DNA from: UBA1926 sp002337215
GTDB taxonomy: Bacteria; Planctomycetota; Phycisphaerae; Phycisphaerales; UBA1924
Assembly (NCBI GenBank): GCA_963973795.1
Contig: CAXBAF010000001.1
Location: 306,609 to 370,608, forward strand
Length of the DNA: 64,000 nucleotides
Direction: 5' to 3'
Made by a program: the position numbers and the translations under genes
The notes under the pieces: model-generated
Seen by the model: only the letters and a program-made list of their open reading frames with translations
Told to the model about the DNA's origin: nothing
Database searches by the model: none
Part shown: in pieces, positions 59,280 to 64,000 of the stretch
Numbering within the stretch: the stretch's first letter is position 1
How the letters are laid out: the number at the start of each line of letters is the position of its first letter

Positions 59280-60347
59280 CTACCGCGACGAAGCGATCAG
59301 CGCCGCCGCATCCGCCGGCGTCCGCGCGTACGCGTCCGCCCCCATCTTTTCCGCAAGCCGCGATGAGACCTCGTCGCCCACATGGAACGCCGGGCCCCCG
59401 ACAACGACGCGCATACCGGGGAGTTCACGCTTGATCGTCCCGACGGTCTGCCGCACGTGCGGCAGGTGCACCGACATCGACGCGCTCACAACAGCAGCCA
59501 CCGCCTCGAATCGCGCCGCCGCGACTGCGAACTCCTCGGCCGGCACATCGCACCCGAGACAGATCCCGCGCAGTCCACCAATGTCCATCAGGTACGACGC
59601 CGCACGCACACCCGTGTCGTGCTGATCCCCCGTCACCGATCCAACGACCACCGGCGGTCCCGAGGCTTTGCCCCCGGTCGCCTCAAGCCAGACCGCCGTC
59701 ATCGACGCACGGATGAGCTCAGTCGCGACATGCTCGTCGGCGATCCCAAGTTCATCGCGTTGCCAGAGATCCCCGATCTCCGCCTGCACAGGAAGCATCA
59801 CCCGCCCGTACAGCGCCTCCGGTGCCGTGCCGTCGCGGAACGCGTCGAGCACCAGCCCCGTCGCGGCCCCCGCGTCCCCGGACAGCACCGCCTTGTAAAA
59901 CGCTTCCGCCAGCCCGGCCTCGGCGTGCTGTGCCATCTGCAGTGAGCCAGGCTCGGATGGGGTGTTCTCCGGTCGTGCCGCATGGTCCACCATCGGGCGC
60001 ACGAACGCCCACATCTTTTCTGCAAACTCCCGCTCGATTGTGCGGCTCAGGCAGATGATCGAACGCCACACATCCTCCGGCGCGATCTCGCGAGCGGCCA
60101 GGGTTGAGTACAGCCAATTCATCTCGTGCGTGAACAGCGACGGTTCGTCGAACTCCACCGACGTCGCGAGCTCCGCGACCCGTTGGGAGAGGAAGCCCTG
60201 CCACATCGAGTAAGCGCTCGCGCCGTGCCTGGACTCGATCTCCGGGAACTCCTCAAGCAGGTCCTCAGCCGCACCGGACGCCAGCGCCCGAGCACCCGAC
60301 CGCAGTTGAGCCGCCACCGTCCGCCGCATCGCATCTTCAGTCACCAT
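59280..60347 (-). CDS. Stand-alone cobalamin-binding domain protein
   Basis: A 355-residue cytoplasmic protein. The C-terminal half is a B12-binding Rossmann domain with the base-off motif D-x-H-x-x-G ('G-D-Q-H-D-T-G'), and the preceding helical cap has 'D-E-H-V-A-T-E-L-I'. The N-terminal 150 residues are helical and not a DNA-binding domain I recognise. Such proteins occur as corrinoid carriers for methyltransferases or as light/B12 sensors. No partner kinase, methyltransferase or regulator is adjacent. Confidence 0.75.
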   Translation of the reverse strand: MVTEDAMRRTVAAQLRSGARALASGAAEDLLEEFPEIESRHGASAYSMWQGFLSQRVAELATSVEFDEPSLFTHEMNWLYSTLAAREIAPEDVWRSIICLSRTIEREFAEKMWAFVRPMVDHAARPENTPSEPGSLQMAQHAEAGLAEAFYKAVLSGDAGAATGLVLDAFRDGTAPEALYGRVMLPVQAEIGDLWQRDELGIADEHVATELIRASMTAVWLEATGGKASGPPVVVGSVTGDQHDTGVRAASYLMDIGGLRGICLGCDVPAEEFAVAAARFEAVAAVVSASMSVHLPHVRQTVGTIKRELPGMRVVVGGPAFHVGDEVSSRLAEKMGADAYARTPADAAALIASSR

Positions 60348-60492
60348 GCAACGATGCTACCGTCGCGCGCCTGCGCCGTCACCCGGGCAGTCGACAAGGG
60401 ACGGCAGATACCATGGAATGAAGAGAAGCCGGTCCGCGAGTCCGAGATTGCTGCTACGCGAGCCGGTTGTCACAATCCCCGCTCTATCCCGC

Positions 60493-61446
60493 TTAACTCC
60501 GCAGCGCAAGGAAGACAATATCGCGGTCGCTCACGACCACCCCGCCGGGGCGTTCTTTCGTGACCGCAAAGATCGCGGCCTTGCCCACCGGCAACTTCGC
60601 ATCGATGGGCACAACGATCTCCCCCGAATCCGAGACGGAAACGTCGAACACGCCGCCATCAACCGGTCGCTGCGTCAGCAACGGTGAGATCGAGTCCGCC
60701 GCGAACCGAGGCAGATCGCCCGTGGGTCGCTCCGCGTCGAAGATCCACAACTGATATTGGTAATCTGCCGGATCGTTGGCCTCGATCCCGCTGATCGTCA
60801 TGAAGCCCTGGTCGAGGTCATCCGACCAGACCACCTCACCGGTCACGCCCCCGTCGAGCGGATGGTTCTCCGCACCGATGGCGGAGATTCCGGCCCAGCC
60901 AGCACGGATCACATCGCCCGACCCCTCGACCCGGGCAACGAGGTTCGGCAGCAGCCCGCCCGGCACAGGCCCCGACGCCGGAGTCGTCACGAACATGGCG
61001 TACGTCAGGCACGCCGCCGCGGCGATCCAGCCGAACCATTGCAGCGCGCCGACGCCGCCGGCCGCCCCGGCCGCCGAGTCACCGCGCTGTGCGGATGAAA
61101 ACGGAATCGGGCCCGAACCAGATCTGTCTGAGTCCAGACCGCGACCGCCGCGCGGGTCGACCGCGGAATCAGTGATCGACCGCACCGCATCAGTCTCGGC
61201 CAACGCCCCGAGCCGCTCGCGCAGCGCAGCCGGCATCGGATCACCCTGCACCGCCAGCATCCCAACGCACAACGCTCCCGCCGCACGCTCAAACTCGTAC
61301 GAAGTGCTGTCAACATCCGAAACCGCCACGGAGAGCTCGGTCTCCTGCGCCGGATCGAGGCCCCACAGCGTCCGCTCGACCAGCAGGTCCTGGACCCACT
61401 CATCGAGATTCTCGATCTCTGCAATGGTGTTCGGCCGCACACTCAT
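60493..61446 (-). CDS. RskA-like anti-sigma factor
   Basis: A 317-residue membrane protein whose start overlaps the stop of the sigma gene as ATGA. An N-terminal helical domain of about 85 residues should bind the sigma factor; it lacks the H-x-x-x-C-x-x-C zinc motif. A transmembrane helix lies near residues 137-157. The C-terminal periplasmic domain has the anti-sigma-K pattern: 'Y-Q-Y-Q-L-W-I-F-D', 'G-V-F-D-V-S', then 'A-A-I-F-A-V-T-K-E-R-P-G-G'. It is expected to hold the adjacent ECF sigma inactive until proteolysed. Confidence 0.85.
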   Translation of the reverse strand: MSVRPNTIAEIENLDEWVQDLLVERTLWGLDPAQETELSVAVSDVDSTSYEFERAAGALCVGMLAVQGDPMPAALRERLGALAETDAVRSITDSAVDPRGGRGLDSDRSGSGPIPFSSAQRGDSAAGAAGGVGALQWFGWIAAAACLTYAMFVTTPASGPVPGGLLPNLVARVEGSGDVIRAGWAGISAIGAENHPLDGGVTGEVVWSDDLDQGFMTISGIEANDPADYQYQLWIFDAERPTGDLPRFAADSISPLLTQRPVDGGVFDVSVSDSGEIVVPIDAKLPVGKAAIFAVTKERPGGVVVSDRDIVFLALRS

Positions 61447-62195
61447 GCCTGCACCCCGCTCTGGGGACCGCCCGACGATCTATTCGCCGTGCCCCCGTCT
61501 GAAACGCGTTCCGGGTTGTCCTCACCACCGCTCGGGGTGGTCTTTCTTCGATCGTCTTCGAGCAACTTCCGGACGCGGATGAGGCCCCGGCGAATATGAG
61601 TCTTGACGGTCCCAAGCGGCATATCCGTCGCCTGGGAAATCTGTTCATGGCTCAGCCCGTGCATGATCGACATCCGGAGCACACGCTGCTGATCCCCCGA
61701 GAGGTCCCGGAGGGCCCGTTCCGCGATCTGAGCATCCTCGGAAAGGGTGGTCGAGCCGCCGGGGGCGTCCCCGTTCCCCGAGTTCCCAACCGAAGACCCC
61801 GATCCGGCGACCGCGTACGACTCATCGAGCGAAGACGCCCCCAGCCGACGCTGCCGTTTCCGGGCCCGGTCGATAAGCCGCCGTCGGGCGATCGTCGCGA
61901 TAAAAGTCGCTTCAGAGCCCATCGAGGGGTCGTACCGCTCGGCGCTCTTCCAGACGCTGACGAAGATCTCCTGCACCGCGTCCTCGGCCTCAGACCGATC
62001 AGGGCACAATTTCCGCGCCAGCGACCACACCAGACCGCCGAACTGGTCAATGCAGTCCTGCACAGCAGTCGGATCGCCACCGGCGATTCGTTGAAGAGTT
62101 ACATCCGTCAAACCGGTGCCCAATCCTTTCAGACGTGACACCGATGGTAGCCAATTGTCGGCAGGGGTACAAACTGTCGTCGCGGCTACGCTCAT
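61443..62195 (-). CDS. ECF-type RNA polymerase sigma factor
   Basis: A 250-residue sigma-70-family regulator. Region 2 runs around 'D-A-V-Q-E-I-F-V-S-V-W' to 'R-L-I-D-R-A-R-K-R-Q-R-R'; region 4 has 'G-L-S-H-E-Q-I-S-Q-A-T-D-M-P-L-G-T-V-K-T-H'. A Ser/Gly linker of about 25 residues separates them. The first 30 residues and a Ser/Gly tail are extra. The SD before the ATG is weak. The gap to the fasciclin gene upstream is only 48 bases, so both may share a transcript, and it overlaps the anti-sigma gene. Confidence 0.88.
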   Translation of the reverse strand: MSVAATTVCTPADNWLPSVSRLKGLGTGLTDVTLQRIAGGDPTAVQDCIDQFGGLVWSLARKLCPDRSEAEDAVQEIFVSVWKSAERYDPSMGSEATFIATIARRRLIDRARKRQRRLGASSLDESYAVAGSGSSVGNSGNGDAPGGSTTLSEDAQIAERALRDLSGDQQRVLRMSIMHGLSHEQISQATDMPLGTVKTHIRRGLIRVRKLLEDDRRKTTPSGGEDNPERVSDGGTANRSSGGPQSGVQA

Positions 62196-62243
62196 ATCTT
62201 GCTCGCAATCCGGACACCGTCTCAGATGCCGGTCAAGAGAGGA

Positions 62244-63221
62244 TTACTCGGGGAGCAGGACGCCGTCGATCACGTGGATCACGCCGTTCGAGGCATCGAT
62301 GTCGGTCATCAGAATCTGCGCGTTGTTCGCAGTCAGCCGGCCGCCCTCGATACCGATCTGAACCGTGCCGCCCTCGAGCGTCTTGGCGCTGCCCGCAGTC
62401 ACCGCGTCGCGAGCAAACACACGGCCCTTCACGACGTGATACTTCAGGATCTCCTGCAGCTTGTGCTTGTTCTCAGGCTTCAGCAGCTCGTTCACAGTGC
62501 CGCCAAGGGCCTGGAATGCCTCGTCCGTCGGCGCAAAGACGGTGAAAGGACCATCGCCGCTGAGCACGCCAGCGAGCCCCGCGGCCTTCGCCGCAGCCAG
62601 CAGCGTCCCGAACGAACCCGCCTCGTCAGCGGTCTCAACGATGTTCTTCGTGCTCGGCATGATCACGCGGTCGATCACATGGATCACGCCGTTGCTCGTC
62701 ATGATGTCGGTCTTCACGACGTTCGCGTTGTCGAGCTTCACGCCCTTCGAGTTCGCGGTGATGTCCACGAGCTGGCCGTTTACAGTCTTCGCGTTCTTGA
62801 GGCCCACGACCTTGTCCGCCGTGACCTTCCCGGACACAACGTGGTAGGTCAGAATCGCCTGGAGCGTCTTCTTGTTCTCCGGCTTCAGCAGGTTCTCAAC
62901 CGTGCCCTTCGGGAGCTTCGCGAACGCCTCGTCGGTCGGCGCGAACACCGTGAAAGGACCATCACCCTTCAGCGTCTCGACCAGACCCGCCGCCTGCACT
63001 GCCGCGACCAGCGTCTTGAACGAACCGGCGCTCACCGCCGTCTGAACGATGTCCTGCGTCGGTGCATGCCCGTTGTGGTGGTCGTTCGACACGACCGACA
63101 TCGTCGCCACCATCTCGGCCTCGCCCGAGCACGCCGAAGCCTTCGAACCGCTGCACTGCCCAAACGCCGAGCCGGCAATCATCACGAGCGCAGCGATACC
63201 GGTCATTCCCTTGGAATTCAT
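62244..63221 (-). CDS. Exported protein with two fasciclin (FAS1) domains
   Basis: A 325-residue protein with AAGGAG before its ATG and a signal peptide ending near G-S-A-F-G-Q. Two FAS1 domains occupy about residues 56-189 and 191-325. Each has the H1-type '[13 protein letters not shown]' and the H2-type 'Y-H-V-V' segments, ending 'N-G-V-I-H-V-I-D'. A short Cys-containing linker follows the signal peptide. FAS1 proteins mediate adhesion; mycobacterial MPT70/83 are the single-domain counterparts controlled by SigK. It is first in the cluster with the ECF sigma and anti-sigma genes. Confidence 0.92.
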   Translation of the reverse strand: MNSKGMTGIAALVMIAGSAFGQCSGSKASACSGEAEMVATMSVVSNDHHNGHAPTQDIVQTAVSAGSFKTLVAAVQAAGLVETLKGDGPFTVFAPTDEAFAKLPKGTVENLLKPENKKTLQAILTYHVVSGKVTADKVVGLKNAKTVNGQLVDITANSKGVKLDNANVVKTDIMTSNGVIHVIDRVIMPSTKNIVETADEAGSFGTLLAAAKAAGLAGVLSGDGPFTVFAPTDEAFQALGGTVNELLKPENKHKLQEILKYHVVKGRVFARDAVTAGSAKTLEGGTVQIGIEGGRLTANNAQILMTDIDASNGVIHVIDGVLLPE

Positions 63222-63343
63222 AGCGAATCTCCTTCAAGTTCCGTTGTGTGCGTGTCCCCCCGACCAAGACCAGAAATCGGCGACTCGATCGGCGGATTCC
63301 GGAGGCGGTGAACAAACCCGCTCTCAACCCGGACCCGCATCGT

Positions 63344-63371
63344 TTCGACACCCCCGGCGCACACGGATTCA
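63344..63371 (-). promoter_or_regulatory. Candidate ECF-type promoter of the fasciclin gene
   Basis: Read on the minus strand: TGAATC (63371 to 63366), 16 bases, GTCGAA (63349 to 63344). The GAATC-type -35 and GTC-type -10 fit ECF promoters. It lies about 120 bases before the ATG. The gap 63222-63526 has no ORF; the promoter of the mutase gene was not located. Confidence 0.35.
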
Positions 63372-63526
63372 GACTTTTTCCCACATAAATAAAGTCACAG
63401 CAGCCGAATCCGCCGCCCCGCAGCACCACGGAACCCAACCGCAGACCGCCGATCCGCACCGCTCTCGAATCTGGGGCACAACAGCCTTAGAATGGTTTCA
63501 ATCAATCCGCCACGAGGACCCGACCC

Positions 63527-64000
<474 letters not shown>

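Noticed and set aside
63222..63526. Cobalamin riboswitch before the B12-dependent mutase
   Set aside because: I could not find a B12-box-like conserved element in this gap.

Overview
The window reads as chromosomal DNA of a high-GC planctomycete, most likely of the class Phycisphaerae. The grounds are family-level. Six short secreted proteins end in a PEP-CTERM-like tail (VPAP or VPTP, a hydrophobic stretch, then an Arg cluster). Two secreted proteins end in the duplicated 'P-x-G-V-x-D-L-x-D' module that I know as the GC-type dockerin of Phycisphaerales. A prepilin carries the H-X9-DG motif, a Ser/Thr kinase carries TPR repeats, and two membrane proteins share a 'C-x-Y-D-L-x-G ... C-P-E-C-G' zinc ribbon. 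No rRNA, tRNA, CRISPR array, transposase or phage gene was seen.

Layout. 1-7128: 3' part of a GH35-like beta-galactosidase, a lipoprotein TolC-family channel, a GNAT acetyltransferase and glmS. 7129-11797: a PEP-CTERM protein behind a promoter with an embedded palindromic operator, two tandem paralogous exported proteins, and a second PEP-CTERM protein. 11798-16221: carB, translationally coupled to a zinc-ribbon membrane protein. 16466-25104: a PEP-CTERM protein, a di-heme oxidoreductase with a dockerin, ndk, csrA, fumC, an exported transglutaminase-like protein and adenylate kinase. 25337-28026: fusA and a long leader region with a disrupted small ORF. 28027-33537: a tight minus-strand cluster rlmN, ywaF-like, WecA/MraY-like, O-antigen-ligase-like. 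33791-36879: a PEP-CTERM protein, ispH and an exported nuclease/phosphatase-fold protein. 37080-40294: a lower-GC patch with a small membrane protein, a prepilin and a mosaic dockerin protein. 40551-50850: a PEP-CTERM protein, a lamin-tail protein, an M20 dipeptidase, a large membrane protein, an ABC ATPase coupled to a prolyl oligopeptidase, and a PEP-CTERM protein. 50892-59249: kinase, zinc ribbon, citrate synthase, trpB, zinc ribbon, recX and hydroxyacyl-CoA dehydrogenase. 59280-64000: a B12-binding protein, an anti-sigma/ECF sigma/fasciclin cluster, and the start of methylmalonyl-CoA mutase.

Most genes are unrelated housekeeping functions in small units. The coherent modules are four. The fasciclin - ECF sigma - RskA-like anti-sigma cluster at 60493-63221 resembles the mycobacterial SigK/RskA/MPT70-83 arrangement. 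The rlmN to O-antigen-ligase cluster points to envelope polysaccharide synthesis. The GATase-like membrane protein - ABC ATPase - peptidase unit is at 44211-49998. The recX - zinc-ribbon pair shares a TGATG junction. Central metabolism is represented by fumC, citrate synthase, adk, ndk, carB, trpB and glmS.

The least explained signals are the promoter-embedded palindrome at 7372-7392, the tandem exported paralogues at 8323-10660, the dockerin gene of mixed composition flanked by two copies of the same terminator hairpin (38672-40294), and the fusA upstream region with a perfect palindrome and an ORF interrupted by an in-frame UAG. All functional statements are read from sequence without database searches.
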